Assembly: GCF_000203975.2 (NCBI RefSeq)
Contig: NZ_AFCF02000007.1
Span: 1-64,000 of the forward strand
Direction of reading: 5' to 3'
From: Leisingera sp. ANG1
GTDB lineage: Bacteria > Pseudomonadota > Alphaproteobacteria > Rhodobacterales > Rhodobacteraceae
Length of the DNA: 64,000 bases
Shown: positions 32,691-40,473 of the stretch, in pieces
Numbering within the stretch: position 1 is the stretch's first letter
Layout of the letters: each line of letters begins with the position of its first letter
The notes under the pieces: generated by a model
Database searches by the model: none
What the model was told of the DNA's origin: nothing
The model's input: only the letters and a program-made list of their open reading frames with translations
Program-made: the position numbers and the translations under genes

Positions 32691-32752
32691 GCACGCGTGT
32701 GCGCATACGCGTGCGCACGCGAGGGCGCGACGCGCGGGCGCGCTCCCGCGCG
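32691..32752. repeat. Hairpins of alternating CG/CA after the LuxR-type gene
   Basis: Two strong inverted repeats: GTGCGCA/TGCGCAC (32699-32705, 32712-32718) and CGCGCGGG/CCCGCGCG (32731-32738, 32745-32752). The stretch is largely alternating purine-pyrimidine. It sits between the LuxR-type gene and mcl and may end or attenuate transcription, although the following sequence (AATGTATTTAAATG) lacks a clean T run. Confidence 0.45.
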
Positions 32753-32774
32753 AATGTATTTAAATGAAAACTTT

Positions 32775-32789
32775 TTTCTTGACAGGAAA
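32775..32789 (+). promoter_or_regulatory. TTCTT/AGGAA dyad overlapping a TTGACA hexamer upstream of mcl
   Basis: TTTCTTGACAGGAAA is a near-palindrome (one mismatch) with an embedded TTGACA at 32779-32784. It lies ~65 bp upstream of the mcl start, and CCCTGATAGGG follows at 32792-32802. It resembles the TTCCT-GAT-AGGAA dyad upstream of dmmD. No good -10 is visible at normal spacing. Confidence 0.4.
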
Positions 32790-32853
32790 CACCCTGATAG
32801 GGAATGCCTAGGGAGGAGAGTACGAAACCCCATTGCGAATGAGGAGCGCACCC

Positions 32854-33831
32854 ATGTCGTTTCATACCGTCGAACAGGCCCCTGGCCGCCTGAACCGCAG
32901 CGAGCTGGCAATCCCCGGCTCTCAACCCCAAATGTTTGAAAAAGCAGCAAAATCCGATGTCGACGTGATCTTTCTGGATCTCGAAGACGCGGTTGCGCCG
33001 GACGAGAAAGACCAGGCCCGCAAGAACATCATCAAGGCCCTGAACGAGATCGATTGGGGCAACAAATCCATGTCGGTGCGAATCAACGGCCTCGACACCC
33101 ACTACATGTACCGCGATGTCGTCGATGTGGTTGAACAGGCAGGCGAACGCCTTGACCTGATCATGGTCCCCAAGGTCGGCACCGCAGCCGATGTTTATGC
33201 CGTCGACATGCTGGTCACCCAGATCGAAGACGCCAAGGGCTACAAGAAGCGGATCGGCTTCGAGCACATCATCGAGACCGCGCTCGGCATGCAGAACGTG
33301 AGTGAAATTGCCGCAGCCTCCAAGCGCAATGAATCGCTGCATTTCGGCGTTGCCGACTATGCCGCCTCGACCCGTGCCCGCACCACCATCATCGGCGGCG
33401 TGAACCCGGATTACTCGGTGCTGACCGACCCGGCCGCAGATGGCTCACGCGACGTGCATTGGGGCGACATGTGGCACTATGCGCTGGCCCGCATGGTGGT
33501 GGCCGCCCGCGCCAACGGCTTGCGTCCGATCGACGGCCCGTTCGGCGATTTCCAGGACAAGGAAGGCTACAAGGCCGCCGCCAAACGCGCCGCGGTTCTG
33601 GGCTGCGAGGGCAAATGGGCCATCCACCCCAGCCAGATCGAACTGGCCAACGAGGTGATGTCGCCGTCGGACGCGGAAATCACCAAGGCGCACCGCATTC
33701 TGGAAGCGATGGCCGAAGCTGAAGCGGCCGGTAAGGGCGCAGTGTCGCTGGACGGCCGCCTGATTGACTACGCCTCGATCCGTCAGGCAGAAGTGCTGGT
33801 GGAAAAAGCCAAGCAGATCGCCGGCACCTAA
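32854..33831 (+). CDS. mcl: Malyl-CoA/beta-methylmalyl-CoA lyase
   Basis: A 325-residue HpcH/HpaI-CitE family lyase. The Mg-binding/catalytic surroundings LDLEDAVAPDEKDQAR and the stretch GVADYAASTRARTT are typical of L-malyl-CoA lyases. It cleaves malyl-CoA to acetyl-CoA and glyoxylate, closing the serine cycle. Relatives in Rhodobacterales also act on beta-methylmalyl-CoA in the ethylmalonyl-CoA pathway. GAGGAG lies 8 nt before the ATG at 32854, which fixes the start; the upstream in-frame ATGs at 32833 and 32839 are rejected. Followed by glycerate kinase. Confidence 0.93.
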   Translation: MSFHTVEQAPGRLNRSELAIPGSQPQMFEKAAKSDVDVIFLDLEDAVAPDEKDQARKNIIKALNEIDWGNKSMSVRINGLDTHYMYRDVVDVVEQAGERLDLIMVPKVGTAADVYAVDMLVTQIEDAKGYKKRIGFEHIIETALGMQNVSEIAAASKRNESLHFGVADYAASTRARTTIIGGVNPDYSVLTDPAADGSRDVHWGDMWHYALARMVVAARANGLRPIDGPFGDFQDKEGYKAAAKRAAVLGCEGKWAIHPSQIELANEVMSPSDAEITKAHRILEAMAEAEAAGKGAVSLDGRLIDYASIRQAEVLVEKAKQIAGT

Positions 33832-33911
33832 GCCGCCGTTCTGTTTCAAGACCTTACGCCGCCCCGGCTTTGGCTGGGGCGGCTAAGCGGCGCTATGCCA
33901 GGGAGACGCAG

Positions 33912-35174
33912 ATGACCGGATTGCTGACCACCGCCAAGGCCCTGTTTCAGGCCGCCGTCGACCGGGCAGACCCGGCGCAAGCCCTGCGTGCCCAGCTAGC
34001 GACCTCGCCGCTCTCCCCCTTGCCCGAAGGCGGCAGGAATGTGCTGCTGGCTGTCGGCAAGGCTGCCATCCCGATGATGCGCGAAGCGCTGGCGCTGATC
34101 CCGGATGCAGACCAGGCTTTGGCGATCACAAACCCTGAAAACTACACGGAAATTCCCGGCGCCACGGTGATCTGCGGCGCCCATCCGGTGCCGGATGAAA
34201 CCAGCGCTGCTGCAGGTCAGGCCGCCATTGAGCTGGCCCGTTCCCTTAGCCCCAATGACCGGCTGATTACGCTGATTTCCGGCGGCGGCTCCGCCTTGAT
34301 GGTGGCCCCTGCCCCCGGCCTGACACTGGCGGACAAGGCGGCGGTGAACAAGCTGCTGCTCGCCTCCGGCCTTGAAATCAACGAGATGAATCTGATCCGC
34401 CAGCAGCTGTCGGACACCAAGGGCGGCGGACTGCTGCGCCATGCAGCACCTGCCCAGGTGCAGGCCTATATCCTCTCAGACGTGATCGGCGACGACCTGC
34501 GCGCCATCGCCTCAGGCCCTACCGTTGCACCGATCGGCACCCGCGCTGATGCGCGCGGGATTATGCAGCGCGCGGGCATCTGGGACAGCGCGCCTGAGGC
34601 CGTCAAGACCCGCCTCAGCGCCGCCGAGAATGCCCAGGAAACCCCGCCCCAGGCCACCAACACATTGATCGGTTCCAACCGCCACAGCCTCAAGGCAATG
34701 ATGGCCGTTGCCGCTGAAGACTGGACCCCCAAGCTGGTCTCGCACCGGCTGGTGGGCGATGTGGCAGAGGCCGCTGAAACGGTTGTAAAAGCGGCAGAAA
34801 CCGCCCCCAAGGACAAACCTGTTGCGCTGATCTTCGGAGGTGAAACCACGGTGCAGCTCCGCGGCAGCGGCCTTGGCGGGCGCAACCAGGAACTGGCCCT
34901 CCGCGTCGCCAAACTGGGCGCGGAACGGCTCAGCGGCGACTGGCTGTTCCTCTCCGGCGGCACTGACGGGCGCGATGGCCCCACGGATGCAGCAGGCGGC
35001 ATCGCCACTCCCGACACCTGGGAGGCCATCAGGGCAGCAGGTCAGGACCCGGACGCACTGCAGGCCAACAACGACAGCTACGCGGCGCTCAAATCCGCGG
35101 GCGCGCTGCTGATCACCGGCGGCACCGGCACCAACGTGGCCGATGTGCAAGTTTTCCTGAGGCTGCCCGGCTGA
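33912..35174 (+). CDS. gck: Glycerate 2-kinase (MOFRL family)
   Basis: A 420-residue type II glycerate kinase of the DUF4147/MOFRL family. The N-terminal part contains the GGGSALMVAPAPGLTL nucleotide-associated loop. The C-terminal MOFRL-type domain includes GLGGRNQELALRVAKLG and SGGTDGRDGPTDAAG. It phosphorylates D-glycerate to 2-phosphoglycerate, linking HprA to enolase and Ppc. GGGAG precedes the ATG at 33912. An 8-bp stem hairpin (33858-33865 with 33876-33883) without T-tract lies between mcl and this gene and may stabilise or attenuate the message. Confidence 0.9.
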   Translation: MTGLLTTAKALFQAAVDRADPAQALRAQLATSPLSPLPEGGRNVLLAVGKAAIPMMREALALIPDADQALAITNPENYTEIPGATVICGAHPVPDETSAAAGQAAIELARSLSPNDRLITLISGGGSALMVAPAPGLTLADKAAVNKLLLASGLEINEMNLIRQQLSDTKGGGLLRHAAPAQVQAYILSDVIGDDLRAIASGPTVAPIGTRADARGIMQRAGIWDSAPEAVKTRLSAAENAQETPPQATNTLIGSNRHSLKAMMAVAAEDWTPKLVSHRLVGDVAEAAETVVKAAETAPKDKPVALIFGGETTVQLRGSGLGGRNQELALRVAKLGAERLSGDWLFLSGGTDGRDGPTDAAGGIATPDTWEAIRAAGQDPDALQANNDSYAALKSAGALLITGGTGTNVADVQVFLRLPG

Positions 35175-35252
35175 TCACCAGGCCACTCCCGCTTTTCATC
35201 TTTCCTGAAATACTTCCGCCGGAGGCTCCCGCGGCGGCAACAGGCGGCGCGC

Positions 35253-35669
35253 TCAAGCCAAAGCGCGCTTCTCGCCCCACTCAGCCAGATCGTTCACCAG
35301 CATCAAGGCCACCCGACGGAACACCTGGCGCAACCGCTCCACATGGGGGCCTTCCAGTTTGAGCTCCGCCAGCGCCTGGTCCATACATTTCAGCCAGTTT
35401 TCGGCGTCTTCTCCAGTGATTGGCACATGGGCGTGCATCAGTTTCACGTCCATATGCCCGTGTTTTTCCTCGTAATACCGGCGTCCGCCCATAAAACCGG
35501 ACAGGAAGTTGAACTGCTCGATCCGGGCATGGTCCATGCCATGCCCCCGCTTGTGCAGTTTGACGATCTGCGCACCGGTCTCGGTTTCCTCGACAATATC
35601 GTAGAACCGTTCCACCAGCGTCCGCAGAACCGCCTCGCCGCCGATCTGTTCTATCAGCTTCTGAACCAT
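35253..35669 (-). CDS. Group II (bacterial-like) truncated hemoglobin
   Basis: A 138-residue single-domain globin. The N-terminal IEQIGGEAVLRTLVERFYDIV, the GHMDVKLMHAHVP segment carrying the likely proximal His79, and the G-helix Trp92 match the trHb2 family. Such proteins bind O2 and NO. The gene lies 29 bp after tdm on the same strand and is almost certainly co-transcribed with TMAO demethylase. A role in O2/NO handling or heme redox near the formaldehyde-producing and heme-dependent demethylases is possible but is inference. Confidence 0.88.
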   Translation of the reverse strand: MVQKLIEQIGGEAVLRTLVERFYDIVEETETGAQIVKLHKRGHGMDHARIEQFNFLSGFMGGRRYYEEKHGHMDVKLMHAHVPITGEDAENWLKCMDQALAELKLEGPHVERLRQVFRRVALMLVNDLAEWGEKRALA

Positions 35670-35698
35670 TTAACCTCCCTGCCCCGCAGCGGCCGGCC

Positions 35699-38068
35699 TC
35701 AGGATTGAGGCCGGGTCTTTTTGGGGTCGTAATGGGCAAAAGGTACAATCTTGGCGGGCAGACGTTTTTGATGCCCGTCAAGTTTACCGATTTCCACCTC
35801 GGTTCCGGCCTCCGAACAGGACACATCCACCCGTGCCAGCGCGATGTTCTTGCCCAGAAGCGGCGAACGCATGGAGGAGGTCACCTCGCCGATCTGCGCC
35901 CGGCCGATGTGGACGCAATCGCCATGACCCACGTCGATTGCCGAGTCAATGTCCAGCCCGACCAGCTTGCGGGCAGGCGTGGTCTTGCGCCGGATCAGCG
36001 CATCGCGGCCGATGAAATCATCCTCTTTCGATTTCAGCGGCACCGTGAAACCGATGCCCGCCTCAAACGGGTCGGTCTGATCGCTGAAGTCGTAACCGGC
36101 AAAGATCAAACCGGCCTCGATCCTCACCATATCCAGCGCCTCCAGCCCCATCGGGCGGATGCCGTGGTCCTGCCCGGCCTCCCAGACCGCGTCAAACACC
36201 TCACTGGCGTGTTTCGGGTGGCAGAAGATCTCATATCCCAGCTCGCCGGTGTAGCCGGTCCGCGAGACCACCACCGGCACGCCCTGGTCATCCCCGATGC
36301 GTGCGGGCGTGAAGCGGAACCAGCCCAGTTCCTCCAGCGTCGGATTATGGGGCATGGTCCAGATGATCTTCTTCAGCAGATCGCGGCTTTCAGGGCCTTG
36401 CACGGCGATATTGTGCTGCATGTCGGTCGAGGACCGGATCAGCACGTTCAGGCCCAGCTTCTCCGCCTGCTCGCGGATCCACTCCCCGCCATAGTCCGAG
36501 CCGCCGATCCAGCGGAAATTGTCCTTGCCCAGGCGGAACACGGTGCCGTCATCGATCATGCCGCCATGCGGGTAGCACATCGCGGTATAGACCACCTGCC
36601 CCACCGCCAGCTTCTTGATGTTGCGGGTAAAGATGTACTGGCACAGCGCCTCGGCATCCGGTCCGGTGATCTCGAACTTGCGCAGGGCCGAGAGGTCCAG
36701 CACCACCGATTTCTCGCGGCAGGCCCAGTATTCCTCCAGCGGGCCGGACTCGGCATAGCAATTGGCCAGCCAGAACCCGTTATACTCGATGAAATTGCGG
36801 GTCAGCTTGCTGAGGCGGTCGTGGAAACCGGTTTCCTTGGTCATCTTGGGCTCCGATTCAGGGGTCGCGCGGAACGCAATCGCCCGCTTGAAAGTCTCTG
36901 TTCCGCTATAGGTGCGGATGTGAATGTCGGTGGGGTTCCAGCCATTGGCGGCGCTGGTGTCATCCGGGCAGGCAGAGCTGACACAGACCAGATCGGTCAG
37001 CGCCCGCAGCAGCACGTAGTCACCGGGCCGGGTCCAGGGCTCATCAGCATACATCACGCCGTGATCGTCCAGCCCGGTGTTGAAGAAGAAGTTGATCGCC
37101 ATCCAGCCAGCCCGCGGCGTTACCCCGTGGCCCGCCAGCACGCCGTTGAAGTTATCCGAGCAGTTCACATGGCCGGGATAGCCGATGTCGTCATAATACT
37201 TCGCGGCACAGGCGAGGGCAAAAGCATCGTGGCGCCCCACGGTGTCCTGCACCACCTCGACCAGCGGCAGCATGTCCTGGTCATAGTATTTCGCATGCAG
37301 CCCCGGCATCGGATAGGCATGGCCCATCAGCGTGCGGGTGGTGGTCACATCCAGCGCATGCTCAATCCCCTTGTCCAGTTTGCGGGCGGCGAAGCACTGG
37401 AAGTCGGTGCACTGGCGGCCATCCACATCAATGATCTGGATATAGTCGCCGGCCTTCACGAAATAGCTTTCGGCAGTGGCGCTATGCACCCGAACCTCAT
37501 TGACCGGCTCCGCCAGCGGGTCGGGCAACTCAAACCGGGCCACCTGCTTAATCACGGCACGTTTGACCAACACGGTCAATGAGGTCGCAGTGTCCTGCTT
37601 TTCGAAGTCCATGATGCCGCCGGGGGCCGCGATGATCACCACGCCGTCGCGCTGCACGGCGAAGCTCTCTTCGGTCTTGGCCGGTGTCGCACTGTCGAAG
37701 ACCCGCACCGCACCGCCCTGCGCCAAATCAATGCCGCGCGCCTCCATACCCATGCGCAGGCCGCGCAGGGACTGATCCGAGGTCGTCAGCAGCGCCTTCA
37801 AGCCGCCGGCATCGCAGTTCGCTGCTGCACCGATGATCCTGGCATCGATGCGCCCCTTATCCTCGGCGGCGATGATCTCGCAGGGCTGGCCGCCCTCGTC
37901 ATTGGTCACCGTCACCCGGTCGCCGGTCTCCACCCGGATCAGGATCGCGCCGCAGCCTTCGACCGCATAACGTTCGGTTCCCTTGGGCAATGAGAACACC
38001 GACGGCTGATACAATCCGGAGGGCTTCGGCGGCCCTTTGACAACCTCAGGGAAGCTCATGTCATTCAT
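35699..38068 (-). CDS. tdm: Trimethylamine N-oxide demethylase (TMAO aldolase)
   Basis: A 789-residue two-domain protein. The N-terminal ~1-380 is a DUF1989-like metal-binding domain with conserved Cys residues (RQCTDFQCFA, GHVNCSDNFN, VCVSSACPDDTS). The C-terminal ~400-785 is a GcvT/aminomethyltransferase fold that binds tetrahydrofolate. This DUF1989-GcvT fusion is the hallmark of Tdm, which converts TMAO to dimethylamine and formaldehyde and can hand the C1 unit to THF. The size is close to the Methylocella and Ruegeria enzymes. It heads a two-gene unit with a truncated globin and is divergent from an EamA permease. Product feeds DmmABC and, via formaldehyde/THF, FolD and Fhs. Confidence 0.93.
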   Translation of the reverse strand: MNDMSFPEVVKGPPKPSGLYQPSVFSLPKGTERYAVEGCGAILIRVETGDRVTVTNDEGGQPCEIIAAEDKGRIDARIIGAAANCDAGGLKALLTTSDQSLRGLRMGMEARGIDLAQGGAVRVFDSATPAKTEESFAVQRDGVVIIAAPGGIMDFEKQDTATSLTVLVKRAVIKQVARFELPDPLAEPVNEVRVHSATAESYFVKAGDYIQIIDVDGRQCTDFQCFAARKLDKGIEHALDVTTTRTLMGHAYPMPGLHAKYYDQDMLPLVEVVQDTVGRHDAFALACAAKYYDDIGYPGHVNCSDNFNGVLAGHGVTPRAGWMAINFFFNTGLDDHGVMYADEPWTRPGDYVLLRALTDLVCVSSACPDDTSAANGWNPTDIHIRTYSGTETFKRAIAFRATPESEPKMTKETGFHDRLSKLTRNFIEYNGFWLANCYAESGPLEEYWACREKSVVLDLSALRKFEITGPDAEALCQYIFTRNIKKLAVGQVVYTAMCYPHGGMIDDGTVFRLGKDNFRWIGGSDYGGEWIREQAEKLGLNVLIRSSTDMQHNIAVQGPESRDLLKKIIWTMPHNPTLEELGWFRFTPARIGDDQGVPVVVSRTGYTGELGYEIFCHPKHASEVFDAVWEAGQDHGIRPMGLEALDMVRIEAGLIFAGYDFSDQTDPFEAGIGFTVPLKSKEDDFIGRDALIRRKTTPARKLVGLDIDSAIDVGHGDCVHIGRAQIGEVTSSMRSPLLGKNIALARVDVSCSEAGTEVEIGKLDGHQKRLPAKIVPFAHYDPKKTRPQS

Positions 38069-38107
38069 CGCGCATCTCCTGTTGGACTCCGGCCAATTCT
38101 TGCACGG

Positions 38108-38141
38108 TCGGAATATTTATTTATTGAAAAGAATATTCCGA
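38108..38141. promoter_or_regulatory. Perfect 10-bp dyad overlapping the tdm -10 region
   Basis: TCGGAATATT (38108-38117) and AATATTCCGA (38132-38141) are perfect complements separated by 14 bp. The right arm overlaps the proposed tdm -10 (TATTCT on the minus strand, 38130-38135). This is a strong operator candidate. Confidence 0.5.
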
Positions 38142-38158
38142 TACGGCACTCTAATCAA
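38130..38158 (-). promoter_or_regulatory. Putative tdm sigma-70 promoter
   Basis: On the minus strand TTGATT (38158-38153) and TATTCT (38135-38130) are separated by 17 bp, about 60-90 bp upstream of the tdm start. The match is moderate, but both hexamers coincide with inverted repeats. Confidence 0.5.
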
Positions 38159-38171
38159 CAAACATGTTGAT
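38154..38171. promoter_or_regulatory. ATCAACA/TGTTGAT dyad at the tdm -35
   Basis: A perfect 7-bp inverted repeat (38154-38160 with 38165-38171) and a 4-bp spacer, overlapping the proposed tdm -35. It lies between tdm and the divergent permease gene, so it could regulate both. Confidence 0.45.
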
Positions 38172-38249
38172 TTTCTGCGGAAAAATGGCGATTGCCCGGG
38201 ATGCGGCATTTTCCTGGGGGTGAATGCCGCAAACAAAAGGATAACCGCC

Positions 38250-39092
38250 ATGCACTCGCTGGTACTGGGACTGATTGCAGCGCTTGCCTGGGGCATACAT
38301 GACCTCTGCGTGCGGGTTGTCTCCAAGAAAACCGGTATTCTGCCAGCCATGCTGACGGTGTTTGCCACGGGTGCGATTCTGATGGCTGCGGCTGGTCTCG
38401 CCCTGGCGGACTGGCCGGCAATGACCCCGCCCGCAGCCAAGCTCGCCGGGCTCTCAGGCGCCATCTACACTCTTGCGTCCTACGCGCTGTACCGCGCCTT
38501 TGCGCTAGGGCCGGTTCGGCTGGCGGCACCGCTGATCGGCGCCTATCCGGTGCTGTCGCTTGGCATGGCAATGCTGCAGGGGCAGCCGGTCGGACTAGGC
38601 CATTGGCTGGCAGTTGCCGCGGTGGTTGGCGGCGTGGGCTGCATCGCGGTGTTTTCAGCCGAGGACGACGGCGGCGCGATAAACCCGCGGACCGCAGGAT
38701 GGGGACTGATGGCGGCAACCGGCTTTGCGCTGACCTTTGCAACCGGCCAGGCCGCAACCCAGGCCGGGGCTGAGCTGCCGGTGCTGATCCTGACCCGCGC
38801 GGCTGCAATCCTGCTGGCGGCGGCCCTCGCAATCCTGTTGCGCGCGCTGCAGCTCCCGCCCCGCCAGGTCCTGCCGCTTCTCTGCGTGATGGGCGCGCTG
38901 GATGCCGCAGCACTTGGCCTGGTGATCTACTCAGGCTCCCTTCCCCGGCCCGAGTTCGCCTCCGTCAGCGCCTCGCTTTTCGGGCTTGTCACCGTGGTCC
39001 TGGCCTGGCTGGTTCTGCGCGAAAGCATGACCCGCGCCCAATGGATCAGCGTTGCCGTCACCTTCGGCGGCATCGCCTACCTAGGCTTCTGA
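38250..39092 (+). CDS. EamA/DMT family permease
   Basis: A 280-residue inner-membrane protein with about ten transmembrane helices in two EamA-type halves. The start at 38250 has AAAGGAT upstream; the longer frame to 38037 overlaps tdm and is rejected. It is divergent from tdm across 181 bp that carry two dyads, so it may be co-regulated. Transport of a methylated amine or related solute is conceivable but not supported by sequence. Distinct in sequence from the EamA protein at 19.6 kb. Confidence 0.83.
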   Translation: MHSLVLGLIAALAWGIHDLCVRVVSKKTGILPAMLTVFATGAILMAAAGLALADWPAMTPPAAKLAGLSGAIYTLASYALYRAFALGPVRLAAPLIGAYPVLSLGMAMLQGQPVGLGHWLAVAAVVGGVGCIAVFSAEDDGGAINPRTAGWGLMAATGFALTFATGQAATQAGAELPVLILTRAAAILLAAALAILLRALQLPPRQVLPLLCVMGALDAAALGLVIYSGSLPRPEFASVSASLFGLVTVVLAWLVLRESMTRAQWISVAVTFGGIAYLGF

Positions 39093-39120
39093 CGCCCCCC
39101 ACCCTCTTCATTGAACAAGA

Positions 39121-39149
39121 ACTCCCGCCGGAGGCGATCCGGCGGGAGT
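39121..39149. terminator. Bidirectional terminator hairpin between the permease and folD
   Basis: A perfect 12-bp stem ACTCCCGCCGGA/TCCGGCGGGAGT with a 5-nt loop lies between the convergent permease and folD genes. GTCATTTTC follows on the plus strand. Confidence 0.7.
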
Positions 39150-39182
39150 GTCATTTTCAGCCGTTGCTGTTCTGCGAACGTC

Positions 39183-40073
39183 TTACGCCGTCAGGCCTTC
39201 GGGCTCGGCGAGGTTATTGGCGCGGCAGCAGGCGGTGACGGTGTTGGCCAGCAGGCAGGCGATGGTCATCGGGCCGACGCCGCCGGGGACCGGGGTGATG
39301 GCGCCGGCGCGCTCGGCGGCGGAGGCGAAGTCGACGTCGCCCACCAGCACGTTCTTGCCGTCGCGCTCGATCCGGTTGATGCCCACGTCGATCACGGTGG
39401 CGCCTTCCTTGATCCAGTCGCCCGGAACCATTTCCGGGCGGCCCACGGCAGCAACCACGATGTCGGCGCGGCGCACCACGTCCGGCAGGTCCTTGGTGCG
39501 CGAATGCGCGATGGTCACGGTGCAGCTGTCACCCAGCAGCAGCTGCGCCATCGGCTTGCCGACGATGTTGGAGCGGCCAATGACAACCGCGTCCATGCCC
39601 GAGAGGCTGCCGTGGTGGTCGCGCAGCATCATCAGGCAACCCAAGGGCGTGCAGGGCACCATCGATTTCTGGCCGGTGCCCAGCAGGCCGACGTTGGAGA
39701 TGTGGAAGCCGTCCACGTCCTTCTCCGGCGCGATCGAGTTGATCACCAGATCCTCGTCCAGGTGCTTGGGCAGCGGCAGCTGCACCAGGATGCCATGCAC
39801 CGACGGGTCGTTGTTCAGTTGGTCGATCAGCGCCAGCAGATCGGCCTCGGAGGTGTCCGCCTCCAGCTTGTGCTCATAGGAGTTCATGCCGACCTCGACG
39901 GTCTGCTTGCCCTTGGAGCGCACATAGACCTGGGAGGCCGGATCCTCGCCCACCAGCACCACCGCCAGGCCCGGGGTGATGCCGTTTTGCTCCTTCAGCC
40001 GCGCCACATGTTCGGCCACCTGGCCGCGCACCTTGGCCGCAAAGGCCTTGCCGTCAATCAGAGTTGCTGCCAT
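39183..40073 (-). CDS. folD: Bifunctional methylene-THF dehydrogenase/methenyl-THF cyclohydrolase
   Basis: A 296-residue FolD. The motifs [14 protein letters not shown] (Tyr/Lys active-site region), [10 protein letters not shown], and [14 protein letters not shown] with the following [15 protein letters not shown] (NADP site) are typical. It oxidises 5,10-methylene-THF to 10-formyl-THF. The gene is downstream of fhs and a chorismate mutase-like gene on the same strand, forming a THF-linked C1 oxidation unit next to Tdm. Confidence 0.97.
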   Translation of the reverse strand: MAATLIDGKAFAAKVRGQVAEHVARLKEQNGITPGLAVVLVGEDPASQVYVRSKGKQTVEVGMNSYEHKLEADTSEADLLALIDQLNNDPSVHGILVQLPLPKHLDEDLVINSIAPEKDVDGFHISNVGLLGTGQKSMVPCTPLGCLMMLRDHHGSLSGMDAVVIGRSNIVGKPMAQLLLGDSCTVTIAHSRTKDLPDVVRRADIVVAAVGRPEMVPGDWIKEGATVIDVGINRIERDGKNVLVGDVDFASAAERAGAITPVPGGVGPMTIACLLANTVTACCRANNLAEPEGLTA

Positions 40074-40109
40074 TGCTCTCTTCCTTTTTGTGCAGGCATT
40101 CGGCCCGCC

Positions 40110-40415
40110 TTACTCTTCCCGGATCACCCGCGCCTCGCGGGCAATCGACCAGTCCACCAGCTGCCGCCACAGATGCTCGATCAGATCGGCGTCCAGCCCC
40201 TGAGCCTCCGCCGCGGCGCGGGCATTCATGACCACTTCCTCAACCCGGTCCGGGATCCGCGCGGGCCAGCCGTTGGCTTGCTTCAGCTGAATCGCCCGGT
40301 CGATATAGGCGGCACGCCGCGCCAGCATCCGCACCAATTCCCGGTCCATCCGGTCGATCTCAGCCCGCAGCTCTGCCATCGACTGGCAGTCCTGCGGCGG
40401 TGTCTCTGTGCTCAT
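40110..40415 (-). CDS. Chorismate mutase type II (AroQ) family protein
   Basis: A 101-residue all-helical AroQ-type domain with the N-terminal MAELRAEIDRMDRELVRMLARRAAYI arrangement, where Arg and acidic residues normally bind chorismate. It is a free-standing, non-fused form. It sits 36 bp upstream of folD and 58 bp downstream of fhs on the same strand, so it is embedded in a C1-folate operon. It may be a true chorismate mutase or a related isochorismate-pyruvate lyase-like enzyme; its link to folate metabolism is not explained by sequence. Confidence 0.82.
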   Translation of the reverse strand: MSTETPPQDCQSMAELRAEIDRMDRELVRMLARRAAYIDRAIQLKQANGWPARIPDRVEEVVMNARAAAEAQGLDADLIEHLWRQLVDWSIAREARVIREE

Positions 40416-40473
40416 GTCTCAAAACTCCAGCGGCCCGGGATGTCCCGGGCCGCTGAATGTCGCATATCTTGTC

